Positions 27,040 through 36,462 of a stretch of 53,245 bases of DNA are shown piece by piece (the first letter of the stretch is position 1; every line of letters begins with the position of its first letter). Source of the DNA: Nocardiopsis prasina DSM 43845 (GTDB lineage: Bacteria > Actinomycetota > Actinomycetes > Streptosporangiales > Streptosporangiaceae); assembly GCF_000341265.1 (NCBI RefSeq), contig NZ_ANAE01000072.1:1-53245 (forward strand). The letters are read 5' to 3'. The notes under the pieces were generated by a model that saw nothing but the letters and a program-made list of their open reading frames with translations, did no database searches and had not been told where the DNA came from. The position numbers and the translations under genes were made by a program.

Positions 27040-28137
27040 ATGCCCGCCGAGCTCACATTCGTCGCACCCCGCCGCGCCAAGCCGCCCCGGCACCTGGCCG
27101 ACCTCAGCCCCGAAGAGCGGCTGGAGGTCGTCAGGGAGCTGGGTGAGAAGCCCTTCCGTGCCAAGCAGATCGCCAAGCACTACTACGGCGGGCTGGAGTC
27201 GGACACCTCGAAGATGACCGACCTCCCGGAGTCCTCCCGGGAACGGCTCGGGGAGGCGCTGCTGCCCACGCTGCTCACCCCGGTCCGGCACATCACCTGT
27301 GACAACGGGATGACCCGCAAGACCCTCTGGAAGGCCTTCGACGGGGTGATGTTCGAGTCGGTGCTCATGCGCTACCCGGACCGCGTCACCCTGTGCATCT
27401 CCTCCCAGGCCGGGTGCGGCATGAACTGCCCGTTCTGCGCCACCGGCCAGGCGGGCCTCACCCGCAACCTGTCCACCGGCGAGATCGTCGACCAGGTCGT
27501 GGCCAGCGCCCGCGACCTGGCGCGCGGCGAGGTCGCGGGCGGCCCGGGGCGGATCAGCAACATCGTGTTCATGGGCATGGGCGAGCCCATGGCCAACTAC
27601 AAGCGCGTGCTCCAGACCGTCCGCCAGATCACCGACCCGGTCCCCGACGGGATGGGCATCTCCCAGCGCGGGGTCACCGTCTCCACGGTGGGCCTGGTCC
27701 CGGCCATCAACAAGCTCATCGACGAGAGGATGCAGGTCCGTCTGGCGATCTCCCTGCACGCCCCCGACGACGAGCTCCGCGACGAGCTGGTGCCGATCAA
27801 CACCCGCTGGAAGGTCGATGAGGTCCTGGACGCCGCCTGGCGCTACGCCGGGACCACCGGTCGCCGCGTGTCCATCGAGTACGCGCTGATCAAGGACATC
27901 AACGACCAGGCCTGGCGGGCCGACCTCCTGGGCAAGCTCCTCAAGGGCCACCTGGTGCACGTCAACCTCATCCCGCTCAACCCCACCCCGGGGTCCAAGT
28001 GGACCGCCTCGCGCCCCGAGGACGAGCGCGAGTTCGTCCGGCGCCTCCAGTCCCACGGCGTCTCGGTGACCGTCCGCGACACCCGGGGCCAGGAGATCGA
28101 CGGGGCCTGCGGGCAGCTCGCCGCCGCCGAGAAGTAA
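27040..28137 (+). CDS. rlmN: Dual-specificity rRNA/tRNA adenine C2 methyltransferase RlmN
   Basis: A 365-residue radical-SAM enzyme that methylates C2 of A2503 in 23S rRNA, and A37 in some tRNAs. The 4Fe-4S motif CxxxCxxC is at C126, C130 and C133 ([14 protein letters not shown]). The two extra cysteines needed for the methyl-transfer cycle are present: C119 (in RVTLCISS) and C357 (DGACGQL), matching E. coli C118 and C355. Also present are GMGEPMANY and the [18 protein letters not shown] segment. ATG at 27040 has a weak ribosome-binding site. The next gene follows after nine bases, so they form an operon. Confidence 0.97.
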   Translation: MPAELTFVAPRRAKPPRHLADLSPEERLEVVRELGEKPFRAKQIAKHYYGGLESDTSKMTDLPESSRERLGEALLPTLLTPVRHITCDNGMTRKTLWKAFDGVMFESVLMRYPDRVTLCISSQAGCGMNCPFCATGQAGLTRNLSTGEIVDQVVASARDLARGEVAGGPGRISNIVFMGMGEPMANYKRVLQTVRQITDPVPDGMGISQRGVTVSTVGLVPAINKLIDERMQVRLAISLHAPDDELRDELVPINTRWKVDEVLDAAWRYAGTTGRRVSIEYALIKDINDQAWRADLLGKLLKGHLVHVNLIPLNPTPGSKWTASRPEDEREFVRRLQSHGVSVTVRDTRGQEIDGACGQLAAAEK

Positions 28138-28146
28138 GACACCGAC

Positions 28147-28617
28147 GTGGTCGAGACCGCCCTCGCCTTCGTGGTGGCCACCGCGGCGGGGCTGGTCCCG
28201 CTCATCAACATCGAGCTGTACCTGCTGGGCGCCGTCGCCCTCCTGGACGACGGCGCCCTCGTGGCGATGGCCCTCGCGGCGGCCCTGGGCCAGACCCTCG
28301 GCAAGATCCCGTACTACTACGTGGGCTACGGGACGATCTCCACGCCGTGGCTGCGGCGCCGCGCCGCCACCCCCGGCAAGTGGACGGAGCGGGTGTCCCG
28401 CTGGCGGGCCAGGGCCGAGGAGCGCCCCGTCTGGGGCGCGGGCCTGCTCGCCCTGAGCTCCTTCGCCAGCGTGCCGCCGTTCATGGTGGTCTCCGTGCTG
28501 GCCGGGGTGCTGCGCATGAACATCGTGCTCTTCTGCGTGGTCACCTTCGTCACCCGCTTCGCCCGTTTCCTCATCCTGGTCCTGGCCCCCGCGTGGGCCA
28601 TGGGCGTCCTCCCCTGA
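28147..28617 (+). CDS. VTT-domain (DedA/YqaA-like) membrane protein
   Basis: A 156-residue protein with about four hydrophobic segments. A re-entrant-loop-like stretch VPLINIELYLLGAVALL and GQTLGKIPYYYVGY resemble the SNARE-associated/VTT fold of small DedA-related proteins, some of which transport lipids across membranes. The C-terminal SVPPFMVVSVLAGVLRMN also fits. GTG at 28147 lies nine bases after rlmN, with no distinct ribosome-binding site, so it is probably translated by coupling. Family assignment is moderate. Confidence 0.7.
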   Translation: MVETALAFVVATAAGLVPLINIELYLLGAVALLDDGALVAMALAAALGQTLGKIPYYYVGYGTISTPWLRRRAATPGKWTERVSRWRARAEERPVWGAGLLALSSFASVPPFMVVSVLAGVLRMNIVLFCVVTFVTRFARFLILVLAPAWAMGVLP

Positions 28618-28635
28618 ACCGTGCCGCGCGCCCGG

Positions 28636-29457
28636 TCAGAGGGCGTGGTCGGCGAGGCGGGTGACGGCCGCGACGACCTCCGGGCCGTGGATGGTCCTCG
28701 GGTCGTTGTGGCCCGCCCCGGGCAGCACGACCTCCTCGAACAGGTCCGCGCTGGCCTCGGCCACCTCGTGGCTCTGCTCCGGGGGCACGACGCCGTCGGC
28801 GTCACCGACGACCACGGTGGTGGGCCGGTCCACCCCCGAGACCAGCTCCGTGACCGGGAACTCGTCCCGTAGCAGCGACCGGACGGGCACCACGGGGTAG
28901 TGGTGGCGGCCCATGTCGGCCAGCGAGCTGAAGGGCGAGCGCAGGAAGAGCGCCGCCGGAGGGCGCTGGTCGGCGAGGTCGGCCGCCACGGCCGCGCCCA
29001 GGCTCTCTCCGAAGTACACGGTGCGGTCCGAGTCGAAGCCGCGCTGGGAGAGGAGGTCGGCGGCGGCACGCGCGTCGGCGGCCAGGCCCTCCTCACTGGG
29101 GGAGCCCGGGTTGCCCCCGTAGCCCCGGTAGTCGAAGAGCAGCACGGAGAAGCCCTCGGCGGCCAACGCCCGTGCCAGCGGCGCGCGGGTCCGTCTGTCG
29201 CCCGCGTTGCCGTTGGTCACCAGCACGGCCGCCTCCCGATCCCCGCCGGACGGGGGCACCAACCAGCCGCCCAGTTCGAGCCCGTCCTCGGTGTGCAGCC
29301 GGACGTCCTCGGCCCTCTCGATCACCGATCCGGCGGCCGGGGGTTCGTCGAGGGAGGGGAGATAGATCACGGATCGCTGCATCGCCCACACGAGTCCCAA
29401 CAGCAACACAAGCACCAGTGCCGTCACGGCCGTCACGATCAGGACCGGTCTCACCAA
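28636..29457 (-). CDS. Membrane-anchored alpha/beta hydrolase (BEM46/YfhR-like)
   Basis: A 273-residue protein. One N-terminal membrane helix (residues 5-26) anchors it, with the catalytic domain outside the cytoplasm or facing it depending on topology. The nucleophile elbow is GESLG with S152, the acid is D219 or D221 in VVGDADGVVP, and the histidine is H250 in GAGHND. The oxyanion region NGNAGDR and DYRGYGGNPG are typical of the ABHD13/17-like serine hydrolases. Likely an esterase, thioesterase or peptidase of unknown substrate. It converges with the VTT gene 18 bases away. Confidence 0.88.
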   Translation of the reverse strand: MVRPVLIVTAVTALVLVLLLGLVWAMQRSVIYLPSLDEPPAAGSVIERAEDVRLHTEDGLELGGWLVPPSGGDREAAVLVTNGNAGDRRTRAPLARALAAEGFSVLLFDYRGYGGNPGSPSEEGLAADARAAADLLSQRGFDSDRTVYFGESLGAAVAADLADQRPPAALFLRSPFSSLADMGRHHYPVVPVRSLLRDEFPVTELVSGVDRPTTVVVGDADGVVPPEQSHEVAEASADLFEEVVLPGAGHNDPRTIHGPEVVAAVTRLADHAL

Positions 29458-29598
29458 GGTTCCTCCCGGGGGTCGGGTGTGCCTGTCGCGTGAACTACCC
29501 GTTCGCCGTGCCTGATACCGGGAGGTTCGCCCCGGAACCGGAACGCGCTGGTCGGCGTCTGTTCCTGTGCCTGATCATCGGACATGAGGGAGGCCGCG

Positions 29599-29961
29599 AT
29601 GCGGCGGGTCGGACGTAGTGGGATCGTCTTCGGGACTGCCCTGGGGGTGTTGCTCCTGGTCACCGCCTGTTCCTTCGAGTTCAGCATTGGCGGGGGCGAC
29701 GCGGAGGGCGCGGAGGAGGCCTCGCAGGCCCCCGCTGCCTCCGTGGACGTCGAGGAGGTCGAGAACCAGTCGAGCTCCAGGCTCTCCGAGCAGGTCGGGC
29801 AGGTGCCGGACGACTTCACGTGCCCCGGGAACCTCCCGGCCGAGGAGGGAGCGCAGATGCGCTGCGAGCTGACCGCCGGGGGGCAGAGCCTCGGCGTCAC
29901 CCTCACCGTGACGTCGGTCGACGGCGGTCAGGTCGACTGGGACATCGTGGTCGACGGATAG
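29599..29961 (+). CDS. DUF4333 family lipoprotein
   Basis: A 120-residue exported protein. A lipoprotein signal peptide ends in LLLVTAC with the lipidated cysteine at about residue 24, followed by an acidic linker (GDAEGAEEASQ). The DUF4333 domain has the conserved cysteine pair FTCPGNLPAEEG ... MRCEL, probably a disulphide, and ends VDWDIVVDG. Function unknown. ATG at 29599 has GAGGGAGG upstream. Confidence 0.82.
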   Translation: MRRVGRSGIVFGTALGVLLLVTACSFEFSIGGGDAEGAEEASQAPAASVDVEEVENQSSSRLSEQVGQVPDDFTCPGNLPAEEGAQMRCELTAGGQSLGVTLTVTSVDGGQVDWDIVVDG

Positions 29962-29983
29962 TCCGCCGTCCCCGACACGGGCG

Positions 29984-30020
29984 GGCCGCCCGAGACGCCC
30001 CGAGGGCGTACCGGGCGGCC
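29984..30020. terminator. Bidirectional terminator hairpin
   Basis: GGCCGCCCG 29984-29992 pairs with CGGGCGGCC 30012-30020. Inside, ACGCCC 29995-30000 pairs with GGGCGT 30004-30009 around CGA, with only a two-by-two internal loop between the stems. It sits between the convergent DUF4333 and ABC permease genes. Confidence 0.75.
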
Positions 30021-30026
30021 TCCGGC

Positions 30027-31625
30027 TCAGTTGCTCGCGAGGTCGCGGCCGCGAAAGCCCAGCAGTGCCACCGACCCGGCGAGCAGCACCGCGCCGAGGT
30101 ACAGCAGGAACCTCGCGGAGTCGAACTCGTCCACGGGCGGGCGCGGCAGGATCTCGAAGGCGCTCAGGTCCATCACCCGCTCCGAGAAGTGGAAGAGCCC
30201 GCCCAGCATCGTCGCGACCAGGCTGTAGGCCAACCACAGCCAGAGCAGGGGCAGCAGCCGGGGCGCCGTCCCGAACAACAGCGCGGCGAGGGCGCCGAAG
30301 GTCAGGGCCGCCGGGAGCTGGGAGAGCACGGCCACGATCGTCCGCCAGGTCCAGTCGGCCTCGCCCAGAGCGACCGAGGCACCCAGCCCCAGCCCCAGGC
30401 CACCGGCGACGGTGATCAGCACCGAGGCCAGGGCGGCGACCACCAGGGCGGAGCCGAGCCACTGCGCCCGCCCCACCGCTGTGGACAGCACCAGTTCCGC
30501 GCGTCCGGCGCCCTCCTCGGTGTGTGCCCGCAGCACCGAGAGCGCCCCGTAGGCGGAGGCGGCCATGACCGCGTAGACCCCGATCATGGCCAGGAACCCG
30601 TTGACCACGTCGTCACCGGCGGCGCCCAGGAGCACCGCCAGGTCCGGGTTGCCGTCCAGCATCTCCCGGACCTGGGAGGCCAGGGTGCCGAAGGCGTAGG
30701 CGAAGGCGAACACGGCCGCCGTCCAGGCCAGGATCGCCCCGCGCTGCTGGTGCAGGTGCAGGGTGAGGGTCCCCGACAGCAGCCGACCGGCCTCCGGCCT
30801 GCCGGGGCGGGAGGACACGAGCCCCGCGCCCACGTCGCGCCGGCCCGCCAGGACGTGGGAGACGGCCAGCAGCACCAGGACGACCACTCCGTACAGGGCC
30901 AGCGGTTCCCAGCGCAGGTCGACGAAGGGACGCGTCTGTTGCACCCACGCGAACGGTGAGAACCAGGACACCGGGGTGCCGCCCCGCTCCTCGATGTCGC
31001 CCACCACCCGCACCATGTAGAGCACGCCCACGGCCAGGAAGGCGAGCCCTGAGGCGGAGCGCGCGTGCTCCGACACCTGGGCGCAGACCGAGGTGATCGC
31101 CCCGAAGGTGATCCCGGCCAGCGCGAGCCCCAGCCCGTAGGCCGCCGAGTCGGCGGCGGAGAGGCCGTAGCCGGTCATCGAGGCGGTGACCAGACCACCG
31201 ATCACCAGGTTGACCAGGGAGAGGGTGAGCAGGGCTGCGGTGGTCTGGGCGGCGGAGCCGACGACCCCGGCACGCAGGAGTTCGGTCCGGCCGCTCTCCT
31301 CCTCGGCCCGGGTGTGCCGGACCACGTGCAGGACGCTCATGACGGCGAGGGCCAGGAGCAGGCTCATGGTCAGCTCGTTGACCAGCATCCGGCTGAGCGT
31401 GTAGTCGTCAACGCCGTAGCCGGGCCCGCCGAAGACGACGCCGGTGGGAGTCTCGATCAGCTGGGCGCGGGCCTGGCGCTCCTCCCGGTTGGTGAAGGTG
31501 CCGTCGAGCGCGGGGATGCTGGCGGCGGTCGTCCCGGCCAGCGCCACGGTCCACACGGCGAGTCGGACGCGGTCGCGGCGCAGCGCGAACCGGGTCAGGG
31601 TCCAGGTTCCGGTGAGGGCGCTCAT
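30027..31625 (-). CDS. ABC exporter permease (large polyketide-antibiotic-exporter type)
   Basis: A 532-residue protein with about 12 membrane helices in two similar halves, each beginning with a cytoplasmic stretch: [19 protein letters not shown] at the N-terminus and [20 protein letters not shown] in the middle. Each half contains an [21 protein letters not shown] loop, seen in exporters of the TetR-ATPase-permease antibiotic or drug efflux type. The ATG overlaps the ATPase stop by four bases (ATGA). Substrate unknown. Confidence 0.88.
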   Translation of the reverse strand: MSALTGTWTLTRFALRRDRVRLAVWTVALAGTTAASIPALDGTFTNREERQARAQLIETPTGVVFGGPGYGVDDYTLSRMLVNELTMSLLLALAVMSVLHVVRHTRAEEESGRTELLRAGVVGSAAQTTAALLTLSLVNLVIGGLVTASMTGYGLSAADSAAYGLGLALAGITFGAITSVCAQVSEHARSASGLAFLAVGVLYMVRVVGDIEERGGTPVSWFSPFAWVQQTRPFVDLRWEPLALYGVVVLVLLAVSHVLAGRRDVGAGLVSSRPGRPEAGRLLSGTLTLHLHQQRGAILAWTAAVFAFAYAFGTLASQVREMLDGNPDLAVLLGAAGDDVVNGFLAMIGVYAVMAASAYGALSVLRAHTEEGAGRAELVLSTAVGRAQWLGSALVVAALASVLITVAGGLGLGLGASVALGEADWTWRTIVAVLSQLPAALTFGALAALLFGTAPRLLPLLWLWLAYSLVATMLGGLFHFSERVMDLSAFEILPRPPVDEFDSARFLLYLGAVLLAGSVALLGFRGRDLASN

Positions 31626-32545
31626 GCCGGGTCACCCGCGCCGCTGGGGGCGTCGAGGTCGTCGCCGTAGTGGCGCAGGAACAGCTCCTCAAGGGACGGC
31701 GGGTTGCTGACGAGGGAGCGCACACCCAGGTCGGTGACCCGCCTGAGCACGTCGCCCATGTGCTCGTGGTCGACGGCGAGGGACACTGTTCGGCCCCTGA
31801 CCGCCAGGTCGTGCACACCGGACAGGCCGGAGAGCGCCGACGGGTCGTCCTCGACTTCGGCTCGGACCGTGGAGCGGGTCAGGTGGCGCAGCCGGGCCAG
31901 GGAACCGGACTCCACGGTCCGGCCCCGGCGGATGATCGTCACGGTGTCGCAGAGCTTCTCGACCTCGGACAGGATGTGGCTGGAGAGCAGGACGGTGCGT
32001 CCCTCCTCCTTGACCTCCCGCACGCAGTTGGTGAACACCGTCTCCATGAGCGGGTCCAGCCCCGAGGTGGGCTCGTCGAGGACGAGGAGTTCGGCGGTGG
32101 AGGCCAGCGCCGCCACCAGGGCCACCTTCTGCCGGTTGCCCTTGGAGTAGGTGCGGGCCTTCTTGGTGGGGTCGAGCTCGAAGCGCTCCAGGAAGGCCTG
32201 CTTGCGGCGGGTGTCGAGACCGCCGCGCAGCCGCCCCAGCAGGTCGATGGCCTCACCGCCGGTGAGGTTGGGCCAGAGCGAGACGTCGCCGGGCACGTAG
32301 GCCAGGCGGCGGTGCAGGCTCACCGCCTCCTTCCACGGGTCGCCGCCGAGCATGCGAACCGAGCCGGAGTCGGCTCTGAGCAGGCCGAGCAGGACCCGGA
32401 TGGTGGTGGACTTACCGGCGCCGTTGGGGCCGAGAAAGCCCACCACCTGGCCGGTTTCCACGGTGAGGTCGAGCTTGTCCAGGGCCCTGAACCGGCCGAA
32501 GGACTTGTCGAGGCCACGGACCTCGACGGCGTTCGCTGGTGACAT
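31622..32545 (-). CDS. ABC exporter ATPase
   Basis: A 307-residue ATPase of the DrrA/CcmA type. Walker A is GPNGAGKST, the signature is reduced to [15 protein letters not shown] (SKGN in place of LSGGQ, a common variant in this exporter group), Walker B is [13 protein letters not shown], and the H-loop is [12 protein letters not shown]. The last 80 residues form the typical extra domain. ATG at 32545 has ACGAGGAG upstream and lies 24 bases after the TetR stop. Works with the permease to expel a compound sensed by the TetR regulator. Confidence 0.92.
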   Translation of the reverse strand: MSPANAVEVRGLDKSFGRFRALDKLDLTVETGQVVGFLGPNGAGKSTTIRVLLGLLRADSGSVRMLGGDPWKEAVSLHRRLAYVPGDVSLWPNLTGGEAIDLLGRLRGGLDTRRKQAFLERFELDPTKKARTYSKGNRQKVALVAALASTAELLVLDEPTSGLDPLMETVFTNCVREVKEEGRTVLLSSHILSEVEKLCDTVTIIRRGRTVESGSLARLRHLTRSTVRAEVEDDPSALSGLSGVHDLAVRGRTVSLAVDHEHMGDVLRRVTDLGVRSLVSNPPSLEELFLRHYGDDLDAPSGAGDPA

Positions 32546-32569
32546 GGGCTGCTCCTCGTGGTGCGGGGT

Positions 32570-33256
32570 TCAGGTGTCGTCGTTGCCGTCGCCGCCGGTG
32601 TCCGGGGCGGTCGTGGGAGGGGTTTCGGTGCTGGCCGAGAGGTAGGCGTCCAGCAGGGAGGTGTCGGCCAGCACCGGTTCGGTGTAGGCCTCCAGGACGG
32701 CGAGCATGTGCTCCGCCATCCAGGTGTGGAAGACCTGCCGGTAGTCGACGTCCGGCCCGGGGTGGCGCAGGCGCACGTGGAGCAGGAGCGAGCCGAGCGC
32801 CGAAGAGACCGCCCAGCGGGCCCGGCCCGCCGGGTCCCGGCTCGGGCGGACGGCACCCGCCTCCTCCGCGACGGCGATGTAGCGCTCGGCGTCCTCGACC
32901 ATGAGGTCGTACATCGAGACCGCGAGGGGGCCACCCGCCTGGAGGGCGTGCAGGACGTACCCCAGGACCGGCGCGTACTGGTCGGTCTCGGCCAGCTGTT
33001 GCAGGAAGGTCTGCCGCGCGGGCTCGGCGAACGCCTCCCCCTTGAGTTCGTTGATGACGCCCCGCACGTGGTCGTCGCAGGCCTGGCGGAGCCGGGCCTT
33101 GCTGCCGAAGTGGTGGATGACCAGACCGGGGGAGACCCCCGCGTGGTCGGCGATGGTGCGTACCGAGACGCCGAAGCCGTACTGGCCGAAGCACGCGACG
33201 GCCGCGTCGCGTACCCGGGCTCGTGCGGTCAGGTCTTCCGAAGGGACTGAACTCAT
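32570..33256 (-). CDS. TetR-family regulator of the ABC exporter operon
   Basis: A 228-residue repressor. The N-terminal helix-turn-helix is at about 14-58 (VRDAAVACFGQYGFGVSVRTIADHAGVSPGLVIHHFGSK in pieces typical of TetR_N), and the effector-binding C-terminal domain contains a W-A-x-S-S-A-L-G-S-L helix. ATG at 33256 has no ribosome-binding site, but the promoter places the start of transcription at or next to it, so the mRNA is probably leaderless. First gene of the operon with the ATPase and permease; a perfect palindrome covers its promoter. Confidence 0.92.
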   Translation of the reverse strand: MSSVPSEDLTARARVRDAAVACFGQYGFGVSVRTIADHAGVSPGLVIHHFGSKARLRQACDDHVRGVINELKGEAFAEPARQTFLQQLAETDQYAPVLGYVLHALQAGGPLAVSMYDLMVEDAERYIAVAEEAGAVRPSRDPAGRARWAVSSALGSLLLHVRLRHPGPDVDYRQVFHTWMAEHMLAVLEAYTEPVLADTSLLDAYLSASTETPPTTAPDTGGDGNDDT

Positions 33257-33263
33257 GTTCAAT

Positions 33264-33293
33264 AGATTAAACACGTGTTTAGTCGCAGTGCAA
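33264..33293 (-). promoter_or_regulatory. Promoter and operator of the TetR-ABC operon
   Basis: Reading on the minus strand: -35 TTGCAC (33293-33288), an 18-base spacer, -10 TAATCT (33269-33264), then seven bases to the ATG at 33256. The 14-base perfect palindrome TAAACACGTGTTTA (33268-33281) lies in the spacer and overlaps the -10, a standard position for TetR self-repression. Confidence 0.7.
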
Positions 33294-33379
33294 GGGGGTG
33301 TGCGTGATCCGGGCGTACACTCGGGGCACGTCCGGGGTCGCCAGCCGGTCCGGTTCCCAGGTCACGAGGGGGAAGTTCG

Positions 33380-34192
33380 ATGGTGCAGGTCGCGGTCGCC
33401 CAGTTCGCGCCGGGGCAGGACAAGGCAGAGAACCAGCGCTCGGTCGCGGAGCTCACTGCGCGGGCCGCCGGACGGGGAGCGCGGGTCGTCCTGTTCCCCG
33501 AGTACACGATGTTCACCGCGCCACGCACCGACCAGCGCTTCGTGGAGGCCGCCGAACCCCTGGACGGCCCCTTCCTGTCCGACGCCGCGGACACCGCCCG
33601 ACGCGAGGGCGTGTACCTGGTGCTGGGCGTGAACGAGGCCGGGGAGCCGGGCTCCACCCACTTCACGAACACGCTGGTCGCGCTCTCACCGGAGGGGAAG
33701 CGGGTCGCGCTCTACCGCAAGATCCACCTCTACGACTCCTTCGGGGCGCGGGAGTCGGACGTGGTCGCCCCCGGGCCGATCGACGCCCCGGAGACCTTCA
33801 CCGTGGGCGACGTGGTCTTCGGCCTCCAGACCTGCTACGACTTGCGCTTCCCCGAGGTGACCCGGCGGATCGCCGACGTCGGTGCGCACGTGGTGCTGCT
33901 GGCCGCGCAGTGGGTGCCGGGGCCCCTCAAGGAGGACCACTGGCGCACGCTGGCCCGGGCGCGCGCCATCGAGAACACGGTGTACGTGGTCGCCTCCGGG
34001 CAGGCCGCGCCCACCGGTGCGGGCGGCAGCACGGTGGTCGACCCGATGGGGACCGCGCTGGCGTCCCTGGGAGAGCAGACCTTCGAGGTGGCCTCGGCGG
34101 AGGTTTCGGCCGAGCGTGTGGAGGCGGTGCGTGTCACGAACCCGGCGCTGTCCCTGCGCCGATTCTCGGTGATTCCGCACGCCCGGGACTGA
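33380..34192 (+). CDS. Carbon-nitrogen hydrolase (nitrilase superfamily)
   Basis: A 270-residue amidohydrolase with the full catalytic set: E41 (VLFPEYTM), K114 (LYRKIHLYD) and nucleophile C152 (LQTCYDLRFPE). The family hydrolyses amide C-N bonds. This length and the RKIHLYDSFGARES segment are closest to Nit1/Nit2-type omega-amidases and the deaminated-glutathione amidases, rather than true nitrilases; substrate inferred. ATG at 33380 has GAGGGGGAAG upstream. Divergent from the TetR operon, with about 120 bases between the starts. Confidence 0.9.
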   Translation: MVQVAVAQFAPGQDKAENQRSVAELTARAAGRGARVVLFPEYTMFTAPRTDQRFVEAAEPLDGPFLSDAADTARREGVYLVLGVNEAGEPGSTHFTNTLVALSPEGKRVALYRKIHLYDSFGARESDVVAPGPIDAPETFTVGDVVFGLQTCYDLRFPEVTRRIADVGAHVVLLAAQWVPGPLKEDHWRTLARARAIENTVYVVASGQAAPTGAGGSTVVDPMGTALASLGEQTFEVASAEVSAERVEAVRVTNPALSLRRFSVIPHARD

Positions 34193-34334
34193 GTCCCAGC
34201 TCTGTACGGGCCGGGACATATCCGGCTCATCGTAGAAAAGACCATCAATGAACTGGGGTCTTCCCAGGGTTCGTCACTTAGGGTTATGATCTCCCTGCGC
34301 GGAGTGATTTAGATCGGTCCGGACCCTTCCAGGC

Positions 34335-34376
34335 GCCGATAGCTTCTGATTCAATTAAGAGCCGGTAACTATCGGC
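34335..34376 (+). promoter_or_regulatory. Long-loop inverted repeat upstream of the zinc-ribbon gene
   Basis: GCCGATAG at 34335-34342 and CTATCGGC at 34369-34376 form a perfect eight-base dyad with a 26-base AT-rich centre, 40-80 bases upstream of the start. It may be a pair of operator half-sites or an mRNA hairpin. Confidence 0.4.
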
Positions 34377-34414
34377 CCGCCAGACTGTCCTAAACCACGG
34401 GGGGAGCAAGGACA

Positions 34415-34675
34415 TTGCGCGGAACGAGCACGATGTGCGAACGGGACACGAGGCCTGACGCCGCATCCGAGATCCACGTCTACGACCCGAGCTGGCTCAG
34501 CGGGGCGCAGTGCATGGGGGATGCCTGCGTCGTCTGCCACGTCAAGTGGCCCCGGCCCCGCCGGGTCCTGGGCGAACTGCCGGACGGCAGCCAGGTGTAC
34601 GGATGTGACGAGTGCGCGGGGATGATCGGCCACCAGCCGGTCGCCGCCAGCGGGTCGCTGATCGCGGCACGCTAG
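34415..34675 (+). CDS. Small zinc-ribbon-like protein
   Basis: An 86-residue protein with two cysteine pairs spaced like a zinc ribbon: CVVC (about 38-41) and CDEC (about 64-67), plus an isolated cysteine in AQCMGDA. The segment VYDPSWLSGAQ at the N-terminal side and ELPDGSQVYGCDECAGMIG are distinctive, but I recognise no named family. TTG at 34415 is chosen because GGGGGGAG lies eight bases upstream; ATG at 34433 would give 80 residues. It is a lone gene with its own upstream region and terminator. Confidence 0.65.
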   Translation: MRGTSTMCERDTRPDAASEIHVYDPSWLSGAQCMGDACVVCHVKWPRPRRVLGELPDGSQVYGCDECAGMIGHQPVAASGSLIAAR

Positions 34676-34699
34676 GTGGTGACGGCGGTGGAGACGGTC

Positions 34700-34739
34700 G
34701 CGCTCCGGGTCCAGGGGGAGTCTTGAGGACCCGGAGCGC
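34700..34739 (+). terminator. Terminator after the zinc-ribbon gene
   Basis: A perfect 13-bp stem (GCGCTCCGGGTCC 34700-34712 with its complement 34727-34739) and a 14-base loop, followed by TTCC. The following 188 bases up to the mmsA stop hold nothing that I recognise. Confidence 0.7.
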
Positions 34740-34927
34740 TTCCGTTGACGCACCCGCTTCCATGGGGAGGAGGGGAATTGAGCACGTCCATCCAGGATGG
34801 TCTCTCGTGGCACGCGCTGTCCGCGGCCCGCGCCCCACGAGGGGGCGCCGGTGAACCACGATACTCCGTGTGGCCCGCCGTAGACGGTCAGTGAGAGACA
34901 TCCGTCGTTATTTCGAGGGGACCGGGG

Positions 34928-36436
34928 TTACCCGTTGATGGGAAACCCCAGGTCGACGCCGCCCTGGGGGCGCTGCCCCGGGTCGGTCCACCGGGCCGTG
35001 ACCGCCTTGGTGCGGGTGTAGAAGTGGACGCCCTCGGTGCCGTGCGCGTGCGAGTCACCGAACAGCGACTGCTTCCAGCCGCCGAAGGAGTAGTACGCCA
35101 TCGGCACCGGGATGGGTACGTTGATCCCCACCATCCCCACCTCGATCTCGTTCTGGAAGCGCCGGGCGGCACCGCCGTCGTTGGTGAAGATCGCGGTCCC
35201 GTTGCCGTAGGGGTTCTCGTTGACCAGCCGGACCGCCTCGTCGTAGTCGCCCACGCGGACCACGCTCAGTACGGGGCCGAAGATCTCGTCGCGGTAGCAG
35301 GACATCCCGGGGTCGACGTGGTCCAGGACCGAGGGCCCCAGCCAGAAGCCGTCCGCCGCACCGCCCAGCACCGGGTGGACCCGGCCGTCGATGGCCAGGG
35401 TGGCCCCCTCGCGCACCCCGGACTCCAGGTAGGAGGCCACCTTGTCGCGGTGCTCCCGGGTGACCAGCGGACCCATCTCGCTGCGGTCGTCGTCGCCGGG
35501 GCCGACCCTCAGCCGTGAGACCCGCTCACGGATACGCTCCAGCAGGTCGTCGGCGACCGAGTCCACCACGGCCACCGCCGAGATGGCCATGCATCGCTCG
35601 CCCGCCGAACCGAACCCGGCCGAGACCGCCGAGTCCGCGGCCAGGTCGAGGTCCGCGTCGGGCAGCACCACCATGTGGTTCTTGGCGCCGCCGAGGGCCT
35701 GGACACGCTTGCCGTGCTCTGCGGCGTTGCGGTAGACGTACTTGGCGATCGGTGTGGAGCCGACGAAACTGACCGCCGCCACGTCCGGGTGCTCCAGGAT
35801 CGCGTCGACCGCGACCTTGTCCCCGTGCACGACGTTGAAGACACCCTCGGGCAGCCCCGCCTCGGCCCACAGTTCCGCCAGGACCAAGGACGCGGACGGG
35901 TCCTTCTCGCTGGGCTTGAGCACGAACGTGTTGCCGCAGGCGATCGCCACCGGGAACATCCACATCGGGACCATCGCCGGGAAGTTGAACGGCGTGATCC
36001 CGCTGACCACCCCCAGCGGCTGGAGGATCGAGTAGGCGTCCACCCCGGTGGACACGTTCTCGGAGTACCCGCCCTTGAGTAGGTGGGGGATGCCGCAGGC
36101 GAAGTCCACGACCTCCAGGCCCCGCGCCACCTCGCCCTGGGCGTCGGAGAAGACCTTGCCGTGCTCGGAGCTGACGACCGCGGCCAGCCGGTCGCTGTTG
36201 GCGCGCAGCAGTTCCCGGAAGCGGAACAGGACCTGGACCCGCTTGGAGAGCGAGGTGTCCCGCCAGCCAGGGAAGGCCGCCCTGGCCGCTGCCACGGCCG
36301 CGTCGACCTCCTCCGTCCCGGCCAGGGCCACCGTCCCGGTGACCGCGCCGGACGCCGGGTTGTAGATGTCACCGGTCCGCTCGGCGGGCCCCTCGTGGGC
36401 GCCGCCGCCGATCCAGTGGGTGACGTGCTTGCTCAT
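34928..36436 (-). CDS. mmsA: CoA-acylating methylmalonate-semialdehyde dehydrogenase
   Basis: A 502-residue aldehyde dehydrogenase that turns methylmalonate semialdehyde (from valine or thymine) or malonate semialdehyde (from beta-alanine) into propionyl-CoA or acetyl-CoA with NAD and CoA. Family features: VVSGITPFNFPAMVPMWMFP, FVLKPSEKDP, the catalytic C282 in SAGERCMAISA, and MVGINVPIPVPMAYYSFGGWK, which is characteristic of MmsA/IolA. ATG at 36436 has AGGAAGAGGA upstream. It follows the aminotransferase gene by 26 bases, so the pair can convert an omega-amino acid to an acyl-CoA. Confidence 0.95.
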   Translation of the reverse strand: MSKHVTHWIGGGAHEGPAERTGDIYNPASGAVTGTVALAGTEEVDAAVAAARAAFPGWRDTSLSKRVQVLFRFRELLRANSDRLAAVVSSEHGKVFSDAQGEVARGLEVVDFACGIPHLLKGGYSENVSTGVDAYSILQPLGVVSGITPFNFPAMVPMWMFPVAIACGNTFVLKPSEKDPSASLVLAELWAEAGLPEGVFNVVHGDKVAVDAILEHPDVAAVSFVGSTPIAKYVYRNAAEHGKRVQALGGAKNHMVVLPDADLDLAADSAVSAGFGSAGERCMAISAVAVVDSVADDLLERIRERVSRLRVGPGDDDRSEMGPLVTREHRDKVASYLESGVREGATLAIDGRVHPVLGGAADGFWLGPSVLDHVDPGMSCYRDEIFGPVLSVVRVGDYDEAVRLVNENPYGNGTAIFTNDGGAARRFQNEIEVGMVGINVPIPVPMAYYSFGGWKQSLFGDSHAHGTEGVHFYTRTKAVTARWTDPGQRPQGGVDLGFPING

Positions 36437-36462
36437 GCTTCCTCTTCCTGGTGGCGGGGGCT

